This document shows, piece after piece, positions 7,932 to 17,016 of a DNA stretch of 64,000 nucleotides. The number at the start of each line of letters is the position of its first letter. The first letter of the stretch is position 1. This DNA comes from DATLRC01 sp035478435 (lineage in GTDB: Bacteria > Patescibacteriota > Saccharimonadia > Saccharimonadales > UBA4665). The stretch covers positions 26,672 to 90,671 of the forward strand of contig DATIJT010000019.1 of NCBI GenBank assembly GCA_035478435.1. Reading direction: 5' to 3'. Under the pieces are notes generated by a model that saw only the letters and a program-made list of their open reading frames with translations, was not told the DNA's origin and did not search any database. The position numbers were made by a program, and so were the translations under genes.

Positions 7932-9992
7932 ATGACCGAGGCTAAGGCTACACCGCCCGTCGCACCAGCGGCCGCCGAAGACTATGAAAGGTCGCACCAG
8001 CTACCAAGTGTAGCGATTGTAGATACCGGCGCCCAGATGGGCGATGTCATCCACTGGCAGTTGGTAGAGGCCGGTATCCGGCCGGAAATAATCCGTTTCA
8101 CCCGGGGCACCGAGCCGTTGGATGTAGCAGCTATAAAGCAAAAATTCCGCGCGGTCATATTCAGTGGGAGTGGCGAGAGCGTAAATGATGAAGGTTCGCC
8201 CCAGATCCCACTAGATTTACTAGATGGCAGCATACCTGTTTGGGGGACTTGTTTTGGTGCCCAAGCTATAGCAAAAGCGCTAGGCGGTGATGTTGGCAAG
8301 GTGCAAGTTGAAGGTCAAGACAAAGGTGAGTATGGCGCCACAGCCATAAGTGTCGATCCAAAAGCAGTAATCTACGCTGGCATCCAAAAAGCCCGGGTAC
8401 TAATGAGCCATGGCGATACTATTAAAAGCCTGCCAAACGGCTTCAAAGTGACTGGCTGGTCGGGTGACATTATTGCCAGCTTTGAAAGCAGTGATGGTCG
8501 AATTGTAGCTACCCAGTATCACCCAGAAGTCGCCGAAACCGACGACGGTGTAGGCATGATGCTCCGCTTCTTGAAAGAAACCACTGGCATCACCCCTGAC
8601 CCAGAATATAACTTGGCCGTCGCGCTAGATGAATATATGGCAGTTGAAGCAGCCGAGATTGCCGAAAAGCTTAGTACTGGCAGTGAAATCCGCGGCTTTT
8701 TAAGTGGCGGAGTCGACTCTATGGTAGCCGCAAGAGAAGTCATGAGAGTAGCCCAGCAAGAGGGCCGTTTAAACCAAGTCCGGTTTTATTATGTCGACAA
8801 CGGTCATACCCGCATAGAGGACGATAGCATCATTGATCAAATGCTGGCCGAAGGTATGCCGGTAGAAAAAATTGAAGCGGCCCACGAATTTTTCCATAGT
8901 CAGGTAATGATTACTCCCAAAGACGGTGAGCCATACTTAGCGCCGCCTTTGACTGAGGTGGCCGATCCGGAGTTGAAGCGGCTAATCATTGGCACTATTT
9001 TCAAGGAAATATCAGAAAGCATTATTGCCATTGCCGAAGTCCAAGCTGTGAGTGAAGCGCCGGTTTACTTTGTCCAAGGCACCAACGCTTCAGATATTGT
9101 TGAAAGCGGCGGCCACGGCGGCAAGAAGATCAAAGGCCATCATAATATTGAAGCCATGGAAAGCTTACGACGGGCCGGGCGGCTTATAGAGCCTTTGCGC
9201 GGCCTCATGAAATACCATGTCCGTTATTTGGCTGAACGACGCTATGGGCTACCGGAAGAATTTGCTAGCCGCCAACCTTTCCCCGGAGTTGGCTTTAGCC
9301 CGCGGATAATTGTCAATCTGAGTGGTGAACTGGAGAGGCCGGAAGCCGAACTGCAAGCCAGGCTGGATGAAGTTATCAAAGACCAAGTTGGCGATAGGGT
9401 ACGGGGCCATATTGTAAAGATTAAATCTGTGGGGCAAAAGGGTGATGATCGCAGCATTGCCGACGCAGTTTTTCTGGAGGGCGATCCTGACTGGGGAGCA
9501 CTGGATCGGCTGTCGGTAGCTATCACCAACCAATTCGGGTCAGTTAATCGGGTTTTCTATGCGTTCGACACAATTATCGATCGTGAAGACATTGGCGGCG
9601 CGGTGGTGCGGGATGATGAAGAGCACGCCGGGCGACTGAGAGAAATGGAAGAAGTCCATCGTCAAGCTATGCTGCGCACCGGACTTGACCGCCATTTGAG
9701 CCAGCATTTTGTGGGCACGCTGCCGGTGGATCTATATGGGCTGGGCAGTCCAACTCTAGCTTTACGGCTTTTTATCACCGGCGATAACCTAAAAGAGATG
9801 GTTAAGCGTCGATCTGGCGAAAACAAAGAAACCTTTCGCACTGGCATAGCTGCAGTACCAGGAATCCATGTCGATCAAGCCGGCTTTAACAAACTAGTGG
9901 CTAGTTTAAAACATATGCTAGTAGGTGCGGGCTACAGTTCTCTGGTCTACGATTTGACGGGTAAACCACCGGGCACTACCGAGTGGGAATAA
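7932..9992 (+). CDS. guaA: GMP synthase (glutamine-hydrolysing)
   Basis: 686 residues, clearly longer than the ~525 of common bacterial GuaA and close to the eukaryote-type length. Residues ~25-215 are a class I glutamine amidotransferase: nucleophile Cys107 in GTCFGAQ and HPE at 197-199. The ATP-pyrophosphatase P-loop is SGGVDS (258-263). The C-terminal dimerisation region has PFPGVGF, equivalent to PFPGPGL, and an extra segment around residues 480-600. It converts XMP to GMP. With purM-purL at 20-25 kb, it shows some purine metabolism is retained. Very high confidence in family; the insert is the odd part. Confidence 0.9.
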   Translation: MTEAKATPPVAPAAAEDYERSHQLPSVAIVDTGAQMGDVIHWQLVEAGIRPEIIRFTRGTEPLDVAAIKQKFRAVIFSGSGESVNDEGSPQIPLDLLDGSIPVWGTCFGAQAIAKALGGDVGKVQVEGQDKGEYGATAISVDPKAVIYAGIQKARVLMSHGDTIKSLPNGFKVTGWSGDIIASFESSDGRIVATQYHPEVAETDDGVGMMLRFLKETTGITPDPEYNLAVALDEYMAVEAAEIAEKLSTGSEIRGFLSGGVDSMVAAREVMRVAQQEGRLNQVRFYYVDNGHTRIEDDSIIDQMLAEGMPVEKIEAAHEFFHSQVMITPKDGEPYLAPPLTEVADPELKRLIIGTIFKEISESIIAIAEVQAVSEAPVYFVQGTNASDIVESGGHGGKKIKGHHNIEAMESLRRAGRLIEPLRGLMKYHVRYLAERRYGLPEEFASRQPFPGVGFSPRIIVNLSGELERPEAELQARLDEVIKDQVGDRVRGHIVKIKSVGQKGDDRSIADAVFLEGDPDWGALDRLSVAITNQFGSVNRVFYAFDTIIDREDIGGAVVRDDEEHAGRLREMEEVHRQAMLRTGLDRHLSQHFVGTLPVDLYGLGSPTLALRLFITGDNLKEMVKRRSGENKETFRTGIAAVPGIHVDQAGFNKLVASLKHMLVGAGYSSLVYDLTGKPPGTTEWE

Positions 9993-10034
9993 ACTTAGCT
10001 ATAACAGATATACTTTGCTACAATTACTTCTGTT

Positions 10035-12446
10035 GTGAAACGATACAATCCGAAAGAAATTGAGCCTAAGTGGCAAAAGGCTTGGGCTGAGTCTGGCATC
10101 TATAAGGTTGATACCGCTGACGCCCAGAATAAGTTTTACATTATCCCCATGTTCCCGTACCCTTCGGGGGATTTGCATGTTGGCCACTGGTATAACTTCG
10201 CCCCCACCGACACCATAGCGCGTTTTCGCCGCATGAAGGGCCACCGCGTTCTGCATGCTAACGGCTTTGACGCCTTCGGGCTACCGGCGGAAAACGCCGC
10301 TATTAAGCGTAATATTCCACCGGCCAAATGGACACGGCAAAATATTGAATCCATGACCAAGCAGCTGGAAGCCATCGGTGCCAGTTACGACTGGAGCAAA
10401 CGGGTCATTACTTGCGATCCGGAATATTACAAATGGACGCAGTGGCTGTTTCTGCAGCTATTTCATAAAGGCCTGGCTTACCGCAAGCAGGGCTTGGTGA
10501 ACTGGTGCCCTAAGGACCAAACCGTGCTAGCCAACGAGCAAGTAGTCGGCGAAGATAACCACTGCGAGCGCTGCGGCACGCCGGTCGAGCAAAAAGAGCT
10601 GGAGCAGTGGTATTTCAAGATTACTAATTACGCCGACCGACTACTGGACGATCTGGACAAAGTCGACTGGCCGGGCAGAGTCAAGGCTATGCAGCAAAAC
10701 TGGATCGGTAAAAGCTCAGGTGCCAAAATCCGTTTTGGCGTAGAGGGCCGAAGCGAAAAGCTGGAAATATTTACCACCAGGCACGATACACAGTTTGGCA
10801 TAACATTTATTGTGCTTGCTCCGGAACACTCTATGGTGGAGAAGGTCACCACGGAAGAAAACAAAGCTGAGGTAACTGCTTATGTTAAACTAGCCTCTCA
10901 TAAGACTGAACTTGACCGCAAAGAGGGAGAAAAAGATAAAACCGGCGTTTTCACAGGTGGCTATGCGCTTAATCCGGCTAATGGGGAAAAGGTTCCAATT
11001 TGGGTAGCTGATTATGTTCTTATGAACTACGGCACCGGTGCAGTCATGGGTGTGCCGGGGCACGATGAACGAGATCACGAATTTGCCCAAAAGTACAATC
11101 TAGAAATTAGACAAGTGTTGGAAACTGATACTGGTACTGAGTTCCATTCCGAGGGCTTAATCGTTAACTCAGGAAAGTATAACGGCATGCGTAGCGAAGC
11201 AATGCGGGAGCAAATCCTAAAAGACTTCATTGAGCAGGGGATTGCCGAGGAACAAATTAATTATCGTTTGCGGGATTGGCTGATATCAAGACAACGCTAC
11301 TGGGGAGCTCCAATTCCGATCATCTACTGCGACGATTGCGGCACTCAAGCCGTACCGGAAGACCAGTTGCCGGTCTTGCTGCCTGAAGACGTGGAATTTG
11401 AGCCATCTGGCCAATCACCTTTGCTTCAAATTGATGATTTCGTGAACACTACTTGCCCGGACTGCGGCAAACCGGCCAAGCGCGAAACCGACACCATGGA
11501 TACGTTTGTCGATTCTTCATGGTATTTCCTGCGCTACCCCAATAATGAATACGACAAAGGTGCCTTCGACCCAGAAATTTTGGCCAAATGGGGTCCGGTG
11601 GACCATTACATCGGCGGCATTGAGCACGCCATTTTGCACTTGCTGTACGCCCGCTTCGTTACCAAATTCTTGTTTGACCATTACGAATTAGCCTTTGATG
11701 AGCCGTTCAAGAAATTATCTAACCAAGGTATCATTCTCGGCCCCGACGGCCAGAAAATGAGTAAAAGCCGCGGCAATGTGGTCAGTCCGGACGAACAAGT
11801 TACCAGTTATGGCGCCGACTCTTTGCGACTTTACCTGATGTTCATGGGCCCCTACGACCAGGGCGGGCCTTACAGCATGGGCGGCATAGCCGGCACCCGC
11901 CGCTTCTTGGAGCGGGTTTGGACCTTGGTGCAGGAGTTTACAGCCAGCCAGAAAGGTTCTGAACAGACTGACGAACTAAAACGAGTTATGCACCGGACTA
12001 TCAAAAAAGTCACCAGTGACCTGGAAACTATGGGCTTTAACACCGCCATCGCCGCCATGATGGAGGCCGTCAATGAACTATTCCGTATCAAGGCCGGCGG
12101 CTACAAGGCGGCTGAGTGGCAATGGGCTTTAGATAACTTACTTAAGTTGTTAGCCCCGTTCGCGCCTCACATAACCGAAGAACTGTGGCAGCAACTAGGC
12201 CATGAAAGTTCTATTCACCTGAGTGAGTGGCCGAAGTACGACGAAAAGTATCTGATCCAAGATACGATCACGGTCGTGGTTCAAGTGAACGGACGGGTGA
12301 GGGCGGAGTTGCAAATAGCGGCTGATGCCTCTGAAGCCGATATAGTTTCCTCTGCCAAATCCAATGAAAAAGTCGGCCCCTACTTGGACAAAGAAATCCG
12401 CAAAACCATTTATGTCCCAGATAAATTAGTAAATTTTGTTATTTAG
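10035..12446 (+). CDS. leuS: leucyl-tRNA synthetase
   Basis: 803 residues, class I synthetase of the bacterial LeuRS type. It has the HIGH-type motif HVGH (48-51), a zinc-like pair CxxC near 175, the CP1 editing domain (GTGAVMGVPGHDERDHEFA with the TGA/DERD editing motif), WYFLRYP, KMSKSRGN for the KMSKS loop and a C-terminal anticodon domain ending VNFVI. The start is GTG. TACAAT at 10019-10024 would place +1 four bases before it. tRNA-Leu is at 1547. Confidence 0.96.
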   Translation: MKRYNPKEIEPKWQKAWAESGIYKVDTADAQNKFYIIPMFPYPSGDLHVGHWYNFAPTDTIARFRRMKGHRVLHANGFDAFGLPAENAAIKRNIPPAKWTRQNIESMTKQLEAIGASYDWSKRVITCDPEYYKWTQWLFLQLFHKGLAYRKQGLVNWCPKDQTVLANEQVVGEDNHCERCGTPVEQKELEQWYFKITNYADRLLDDLDKVDWPGRVKAMQQNWIGKSSGAKIRFGVEGRSEKLEIFTTRHDTQFGITFIVLAPEHSMVEKVTTEENKAEVTAYVKLASHKTELDRKEGEKDKTGVFTGGYALNPANGEKVPIWVADYVLMNYGTGAVMGVPGHDERDHEFAQKYNLEIRQVLETDTGTEFHSEGLIVNSGKYNGMRSEAMREQILKDFIEQGIAEEQINYRLRDWLISRQRYWGAPIPIIYCDDCGTQAVPEDQLPVLLPEDVEFEPSGQSPLLQIDDFVNTTCPDCGKPAKRETDTMDTFVDSSWYFLRYPNNEYDKGAFDPEILAKWGPVDHYIGGIEHAILHLLYARFVTKFLFDHYELAFDEPFKKLSNQGIILGPDGQKMSKSRGNVVSPDEQVTSYGADSLRLYLMFMGPYDQGGPYSMGGIAGTRRFLERVWTLVQEFTASQKGSEQTDELKRVMHRTIKKVTSDLETMGFNTAIAAMMEAVNELFRIKAGGYKAAEWQWALDNLLKLLAPFAPHITEELWQQLGHESSIHLSEWPKYDEKYLIQDTITVVVQVNGRVRAELQIAADASEADIVSSAKSNEKVGPYLDKEIRKTIYVPDKLVNFVI

Positions 12447-12463
12447 CAAATAACTGGTATAAT
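12436..12463 (+). promoter_or_regulatory. promoter for gene at 12490
   Basis: TTGTTA (12436-12441), 16-base spacer, TATAAT (12458-12463). It overlaps the end of leuS and is followed by GGGAG before ATG 12490. Confidence 0.6.
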
Positions 12464-12489
12464 AAGAACATTAACAACGGGAGTTATCC

Positions 12490-12903
12490 ATGGTTAAACT
12501 TATCGGTGAAGCCCTGAATCAGGCTAGTTGGCGGGAAGTTATTCAAGCTCAAAAGTTACGTATGTTGACTGAAGTTGGATTTGATAAAACGATTTTGGAA
12601 AAAGGGGCAATAACCATAGATTTAATACGTCGGTCGGAGTTCTCAGAAGATGGGGCCGCTCATGTGATCATCACGCCAGACGATATGGTACGAATAGAGA
12701 CAGGTTTTGAAGTTAGGCAGGTTCATAGAGACACCTACTACTTTGAAGGCGAAGATTTTGTTGTTCTTCATAAGTCCTCTTCGGAAGCAGAGAAAGTCAC
12801 AGAAAAGGATGTGCCGTTTCTGCTAGCTGCGTTAAATCAAGGTGCAGTTCTACACATGTCCGTTAAAGTAGATGTGATGAGCAGTTCGCTTCCTGCTTCC
12901 TAG
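12490..12903 (+). CDS. hypothetical protein
   Basis: 137 residues, soluble, no signal peptide or membrane segment. The middle looks beta-rich (AAHVIITPDDMVRIETGF, YYFEGEDFVVLH). I do not recognise the family. It has its own promoter and a GGGAG ribosome site, so it is likely a real gene. Neighbours are leuS upstream and rpmF downstream, which says nothing specific about its job. Confidence 0.6.
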   Translation: MVKLIGEALNQASWREVIQAQKLRMLTEVGFDKTILEKGAITIDLIRRSEFSEDGAAHVIITPDDMVRIETGFEVRQVHRDTYYFEGEDFVVLHKSSSEAEKVTEKDVPFLLAALNQGAVLHMSVKVDVMSSSLPAS

Positions 12904-12953
12904 AGACTTTAGTAATAAATAATTTTAGCGTTTTTATCGTCTAGTTACACTGA

Positions 12954-12982
12954 TTGTCTTTAAGGTGTTTTTGCGCTAAAAT
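12954..12982 (+). promoter_or_regulatory. promoter for rpmF
   Basis: TTGTCT (12954-12959), 17-base spacer, TAAAAT (12977-12982), then a ~45-base leader ending in AGGAAGGA before ATG 13032. Confidence 0.65.
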
Positions 12983-13031
12983 AGGTAGCAAGTTTTATTA
13001 ACCTAAGTCCCTCATTCAGGAAGGATTCTAT

Positions 13032-13196
13032 ATGGGAAGACCCAAGAAACGAACTAGCCCGCGGCGCACCGGCTCTCGTCGCAGCCATTTGGTGCTTAAG
13101 CTAGCTCGGGCAGTCAATGCCAAATCACCCGTCAAAGTACGCACCACCAAGCGCGAAACAGGTAAGCAGCTAAAAGCTGCAGGAACTAGTAAATAG
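13032..13196 (+). CDS. rpmF: 50S ribosomal protein L32
   Basis: 54 residues, very basic, starting MGRPKKRTSPRRTGSRRSHL. The pattern PKKRTS...R..RRSH matches the N-terminus of L32. The C-terminal zinc cysteines of many L32 proteins are absent, as in several CPR L32 proteins. The ribosome site is AGGAAGGA. It is located before nusB and rnc in a block of RNA and ribosome genes. Confidence 0.8.
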   Translation: MGRPKKRTSPRRTGSRRSHLVLKLARAVNAKSPVKVRTTKRETGKQLKAAGTSK

Positions 13197-13277
13197 AAAC
13201 TAGGGAATAGCCGTTTAGAGGAAAAAGCGGCTGAACTTCAGCAATTTAACAAGTTATAATAGTAGAGTCGTAACATC

Positions 13278-13373
13278 ATGTCAGACAAACAACTATTTTA
13301 CAGCTCCAACAGCAGCCACTCTGCTACATGTTACATGCTATCTGCTACCTCGGCGACCGAAGGGAGCCGCTAA
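13278..13373 (+). CDS. possible 31-codon leader ORF before nusB
   Basis: An ATG at 13278 opens a Ser/Thr-rich 31-residue frame that stops (TAA 13371-13373) one base before the nusB ATG. A TATAAT-like box lies at ~13255. There is no good ribosome site, so it may be chance. The rest of 13197-13374 holds a short hairpin (AGCCG/CGGCT) and no other gene. Confidence 0.2.
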   Translation: MSDKQLFYSSNSSHSATCYMLSATSATEGSR

Positions 13374-13374
13374 G

Positions 13375-13866
13375 ATGGCATCTAACCGGCACTTGGGTCG
13401 CATCATTGCTCTGCAGACGCTCTACGAACAGGAATTTCGGACTGACGCGGGCGATAAAAGCTTTGATCTCAAGGAAATACTGGACCGGAATATCGCCCGT
13501 TACCGCGACATGGTGGACGATGTCGAGTTCGTCGAAAAACTTGTCAATGGAGTGCTCAAGGCCCAAAAGGAGCTCGACGCCAAACTTCAGCCGGTAGCGC
13601 CGGAATGGCCGATCGACCAGATCGCTCGCATGGACCGTTTGGTGTTACGGATCGGCTTGTACGAATTAGAGCAGGAAGCGGATGTACCGCCTAAAGTTGT
13701 CATCAATGAAGCGGTGGAGCTTGCCAAAGCTTTCGGGGGTGATAATTCATCGAAATTCATTAACGGAGTACTAGGTACTCTTCTCCGCCAGAAAACCAGT
13801 GAGGCTCCCAAATCTACTAAAAAGAAGCAGTCTAAGAAACTAGGAAAAGATCATGAAAAGACCTAA
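13375..13866 (+). CDS. nusB: transcription antitermination factor NusB
   Basis: 163 residues, all-helical NusB fold: N-terminal HLGRIIALQTLYEQEF and C-terminal signature PPKVVINEAVELAKAFGGDNSSKFINGVLG. It binds boxA with NusE to promote processive rRNA transcription. The final ~25 residues are a Lys-rich extension. GGGAG lies upstream of the ATG. The stop overlaps the next gene by 14 bases, so nusB, the NUDIX gene and rnc form one operon. Confidence 0.93.
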   Translation: MASNRHLGRIIALQTLYEQEFRTDAGDKSFDLKEILDRNIARYRDMVDDVEFVEKLVNGVLKAQKELDAKLQPVAPEWPIDQIARMDRLVLRIGLYELEQEADVPPKVVINEAVELAKAFGGDNSSKFINGVLGTLLRQKTSEAPKSTKKKQSKKLGKDHEKT

Positions 13867-14350
13867 ACCCATCCAGGGAATCCGCAAGCTTGTCAGCCGC
13901 CGACCGGTGATTGATGAGGTTGTGCACGAGACGACCTCTGGCGGGATTGTTTTTCGCCGTGATCCGAAGAGAGGCGGCCTAGAATTACTCCTAATCCAAG
14001 ATGCCAAAAACCGTTGGACAATCCCCAAAGGTCACGTTGAACCAGGCGAAGAGCCTAAAGGCACGGCGGAACGTGAAATCCGCGAAGAAACTGGCCTCCA
14101 GGAAATGAAAGTCATGAGTTGGCTAGGCAAAGTTAACTTCCGCTACCGCCGCAGCCACACCCTGGTGCTTATGACCATGCATATTTATCTGGTGCAGGCT
14201 TTGGGTAACCATGACCATGTCAAGCCGGAAGATTGGATGAACGATATTAAATGGCTGCCAGCCCACGACGCCATCGACAAAATAGCTTATGAAGATATCG
14301 GTAAACTTATATTATTAGGTATGAAAAAGATTAGAGAAGCGAAGCTTTAG
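13853..14350 (+). CDS. NUDIX hydrolase
   Basis: 165 residues. The NUDIX box is GHVEPGEEPKGTAEREIREETG, with the REIREE metal ligands intact, preceded by SGGIVFR and WTIPKG as in diadenosine-polyphosphate or capped-RNA hydrolases (MutT/Ap4A-like). The gene overlaps nusB by 14 bases and precedes rnc by four, so it is transcribed with RNA-metabolism genes. A role on RNA 5' ends or Ap4A is possible but not shown. Confidence 0.87.
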   Translation: MKRPKPIQGIRKLVSRRPVIDEVVHETTSGGIVFRRDPKRGGLELLLIQDAKNRWTIPKGHVEPGEEPKGTAEREIREETGLQEMKVMSWLGKVNFRYRRSHTLVLMTMHIYLVQALGNHDHVKPEDWMNDIKWLPAHDAIDKIAYEDIGKLILLGMKKIREAKL

Positions 14351-14354
14351 AATA

Positions 14355-15050
14355 ATGGATACCAGTGCATACCAGCAATTCGCCAAAGATCGTCTAAGCG
14401 TTAATTTCAAAGACATTGCTCTATTGATCACGGCTTTTACGCACCGCTCTTACCTGAACGAGCACAAGAAAACCGTTAGCGAGCACAACGAACGCCTGGA
14501 ATTTTTAGGCGACGCCGTGCTGGAACTGGTAGTTACCGAGTACTTGTACGGCAATTACGACGATCCTGAGGGTATTTTAACCAACTGGCGGAGCAGTTTG
14601 GTACGGACGGAAAGCATCGGCGCGGCCGCTAGTCGTTATGATTTTGAGCCGCTGTTGCGCCTCAGCCGGGGTGAAAAGCGGGGCACGGAACGGGCCCGGG
14701 CGCAGATTTTAGCCAACGCTTTCGAAGCTGTCATTGGCGCCATTTATGTAGACCAAGGTTACGAAGCCGCCAAACATTTCATTACCGAAAGTATTCTATC
14801 GACGTTTGAATCAATTTTAGCCAGCGGTTCGTGGATGGACCCGAAGTCGCATTTGCAAGAACTGGTTCAAAACCAGGAAGGCTTCACACCGGCCTACAAA
14901 GTCGTTGGCGATGAAGGCCCAGACCACGACAAACTTTTCACCATTGGCGTGTTTGTAAACGGCAAACTACGTGGTAAAGGCACCGGCCCCAGCAAACAGA
15001 CCGGCCAACAAAAAGCCGCCGAAGAAGCCCTAAAGCACTATCAAAAGTAA
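14355..15050 (+). CDS. rnc: ribonuclease III
   Basis: 231 residues. The catalytic signature NERLEFLGDAVLEL lies at residues 45-58 with the Mg2+ ligands E49 and D53, and the second acidic pair is in NAFEAVIGAIY. A double-stranded-RNA-binding domain spans ~160-230 (DPKSHLQELVQ ... GKGTGPSKQTGQQKAAEEAL). It cuts long double-stranded RNA such as rRNA precursor stems. In this genome the long hairpins of families A and B are obvious potential substrates (inference). Confidence 0.95.
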   Translation: MDTSAYQQFAKDRLSVNFKDIALLITAFTHRSYLNEHKKTVSEHNERLEFLGDAVLELVVTEYLYGNYDDPEGILTNWRSSLVRTESIGAAASRYDFEPLLRLSRGEKRGTERARAQILANAFEAVIGAIYVDQGYEAAKHFITESILSTFESILASGSWMDPKSHLQELVQNQEGFTPAYKVVGDEGPDHDKLFTIGVFVNGKLRGKGTGPSKQTGQQKAAEEALKHYQK

Positions 15051-15082
15051 GACCAGAATTTGCAATTTTTGAGTTAGGATGG

Positions 15083-15088
15083 TATTAT
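15083..15088 (+). promoter_or_regulatory. -10 box of a leaderless promoter
   Basis: TATTAT (15083-15088) puts +1 exactly at ATG 15095; there is no ribosome site. Confidence 0.45.
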
Positions 15089-15094
15089 CTCAAT

Positions 15095-15652
15095 ATGTCT
15101 CGGGTAGAGAAGCTCACAGTTATTAGAGAAACCCTGCAAGCAGGAGGCTATTATGTTGCAGGTGAAAGGCGTCCTGAGCAACCGACTCTATATCCTGATC
15201 CAGATAGAGATGCCTATGATTTGGTTAACTTCTATGTAGCTCCCCCAGAGACCATACAGACCAAGGACGGCTTACAAGTAATTTTAGATTCCTTAGCTGC
15301 CTCTCTCAAGCCGGATCAAAAGCAAGATATCACGACTAGGGACTATGAAGTAGGCTCAGACCGCAAATTTATTAGCGTAGGAAGACTTGATTTTAGGGAG
15401 CAGGTCGGTAAGTTGGTCACTTCTAATACAGTACAAATTACTAGTCTTGAACTTAAAGAGATTTTTGGCGAAGATGGCATGCAAGAAGAGTCCGAGTCTG
15501 ATCTAATCCGCCGCATAATACTGCGACTTTATCCCGGCCCCTCCTACGCCGATAAGGCCTACAAGATTGATCCGGCTTCAGCAATAGCTCCGTCAGAATG
15601 GCAAGCGCAGTGGGCTCTTGTGCCGTCAAGCCTTTCATTGGTTTTACCCTAA
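15095..15652 (+). CDS. hypothetical protein
   Basis: 185 residues, soluble, no membrane segment. The only recurring feature is a charged alpha/beta pattern with a proline-rich stretch (PEQPTLYPDPDRDAYDLVNF). I do not recognise the family. A leaderless start is supported by the -10 box. Bases 15653-15777 downstream hold a palindrome (ACTTTCATGAAAGT) and the rpsP promoter. Confidence 0.55.
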   Translation: MSRVEKLTVIRETLQAGGYYVAGERRPEQPTLYPDPDRDAYDLVNFYVAPPETIQTKDGLQVILDSLAASLKPDQKQDITTRDYEVGSDRKFISVGRLDFREQVGKLVTSNTVQITSLELKEIFGEDGMQEESESDLIRRIILRLYPGPSYADKAYKIDPASAIAPSEWQAQWALVPSSLSLVLP

Positions 15653-15700
15653 GACTGGTTGAGTCTAGGTACTAGACTTTCATGAAAGTTCAGTACTTGG

Positions 15701-15729
15701 TTGACATCAGAGGTGATAATCTGTAAAAT
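15701..15729 (+). promoter_or_regulatory. promoter for rpsP
   Basis: A consensus -35 TTGACA (15701-15706), 17-base spacer, TAAAAT (15724-15729). This is one of the strongest promoters in the window, as expected for a ribosomal gene. Confidence 0.78.
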
Positions 15730-15777
15730 AGCAAGCATTATCTTCACTAAAATTTAGGACGAAAGAGAGTTTACTAG

Positions 15778-16347
15778 ATGTTGACTATCCGCATGCAACG
15801 TACCGGCCGCAGTGGCCACGCTATGTTTAGGGTCATTGTCCAGGATTCGCGCTTCAGCCCTACCAGCGGTAAAGTGGTTGCTAATTTGGGTAGTTATGAC
15901 CCGCACGCTAAAACCACGACCTTAGATAAAGCTAAGGCTGAAGGCTATTTGAAAAATGGCGCCCAGCCTTCAGGCCGGGTAGCGCGGTTGCTCAAAAGCG
16001 AAGGCGTGAAATTGCCGTCATGGGTGAACATAAGCGACGAAAAGAAGCGTGAAATCCGCCACCCAGAAAAGCGTCGCAGCACCCGTCCCCCGGAGCCTGA
16101 GCAGACCGAAAGCCCGGCTGAAGCCGCTGAATCAGCACCATCTTCTGACGAGGCAGTAGCCGAAGCAGCTTCCGCTGAACCAGAGGCACCAACCGAGTCA
16201 GCAACAGTAGAAGCCCCAGCCGAAGCCGAAGAGGCTGAAGCTCCCGAGGAGGCATCTCCTAGCGAGGAATCCGCCGAAGCAGTTAGCGAAGAGCCGGCAG
16301 AATCCCCAGCAGCTGACTCCCCGGCCGAAGAACCAAAAGCCGATTAA
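15778..16347 (+). CDS. rpsP: 30S ribosomal protein S16 with long acidic C-terminal tail
   Basis: 189 residues, against ~80-90 for typical S16. Residues 1-83 are the S16 fold (MLTIRMQRTGRSGHAMFRVI, then FSPTSGKVVANLGSYDP and the PSGRVARLL end). The remaining ~105 residues are an Ala/Glu/Pro/Ser-rich acidic tail of low complexity with no globular domain. The rpsP-khpA-trmD order is the classical one. The next gene, khpA, also carries an acidic tail. Confidence 0.92.
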   Translation: MLTIRMQRTGRSGHAMFRVIVQDSRFSPTSGKVVANLGSYDPHAKTTTLDKAKAEGYLKNGAQPSGRVARLLKSEGVKLPSWVNISDEKKREIRHPEKRRSTRPPEPEQTESPAEAAESAPSSDEAVAEAASAEPEAPTESATVEAPAEAEEAEAPEEASPSEESAEAVSEEPAESPAADSPAEEPKAD

Positions 16348-16376
16348 ACTTTCTAATCCACGCTGCTTAACTTTGT

Positions 16377-16382
16377 TATAAT
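16377..16382 (+). promoter_or_regulatory. -10 box before khpA
   Basis: TATAAT at 16377-16382 lies between rpsP and khpA; no clear -35 partner. A ribosome site CGGAGG precedes the GTG start at 16417. Confidence 0.4.
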
Positions 16383-16416
16383 GAAATAGATAATACTGTA
16401 ATCGGAGGATCTGTAC

Positions 16417-16944
16417 GTGAGTAATATTGACCAACAATTTGTCGAATTTGTAGTTAAGTCTTTAGTCAGCAAACCAAATGCCGTGCAAGTCGAACGCCGG
16501 ATTGATGAAAAAGGGGTGCTACTGGAACTAACCGTTGACCCGGAAGATTTGGGCCGGGTAATTGGTAAGAGGGGAGCTACTGCCCAGAGCTTACGAACCT
16601 TGCTCAGAGCCCTCGGGACTAAAAACGACGCTCGCTACAACCTGAAGATTGTCGACAACGGCGAGCCGCGGCCGCACCGCGAAGATTCACGGAGCTATGG
16701 CAATGATAATAGTTCTGCTGCTCCTGCTTATGATAACTCTAGTAGCGATAATGACATGATGGCTAGCACAGACACGCCTGCTGATAATGATATGGATGAA
16801 CCATCCGAACCGGCCGAAGCCGAAACGCCAGCCGAAACTAGCGCTGACCCTGGCACATCTGAAGAGCAAACTGAAGACCAGGAAAGCGACCGCTTTAGCA
16901 AAACTCGCCAAGAACTAGAAGACCTCGATGACCTGGACGTCTAA
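16417..16944 (+). CDS. khpA: KH-domain RNA-binding protein KhpA with acidic tail
   Basis: 175 residues from GTG. The first ~80 are a single KH domain of the KhpA/YlqC type with the RNA-binding loop GKRGAT (VIGKRGATAQSLR). KhpA with KhpB binds many RNAs and influences cell division in Gram-positives. Residues ~85-175 are Ser/Asp/Glu-rich and probably disordered, absent from standard ~76-residue KhpA. The position between rpsP and trmD supports the call. Confidence 0.9.
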   Translation: MSNIDQQFVEFVVKSLVSKPNAVQVERRIDEKGVLLELTVDPEDLGRVIGKRGATAQSLRTLLRALGTKNDARYNLKIVDNGEPRPHREDSRSYGNDNSSAAPAYDNSSSDNDMMASTDTPADNDMDEPSEPAEAETPAETSADPGTSEEQTEDQESDRFSKTRQELEDLDDLDV

Positions 16945-16948
16945 AACG

Positions 16949-17000
16949 TGTCATTCCAGCACTGAAACAAGTTCAGCATAAACTCCGGCTGGAATCCAGT
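16949..17000. repeat. dispersed hairpin repeat
   Basis: ATTCCAGC (16953-16960) pairs with GCTGGAAT (16988-16995), enclosing ACTGAAACAAGTTCAGCAT. The same inner sequence recurs, with one change, at 28719-28737. It lies directly after khpA. Confidence 0.6.
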
Positions 17001-17016
17001 CAAAATAAATTCCTAT

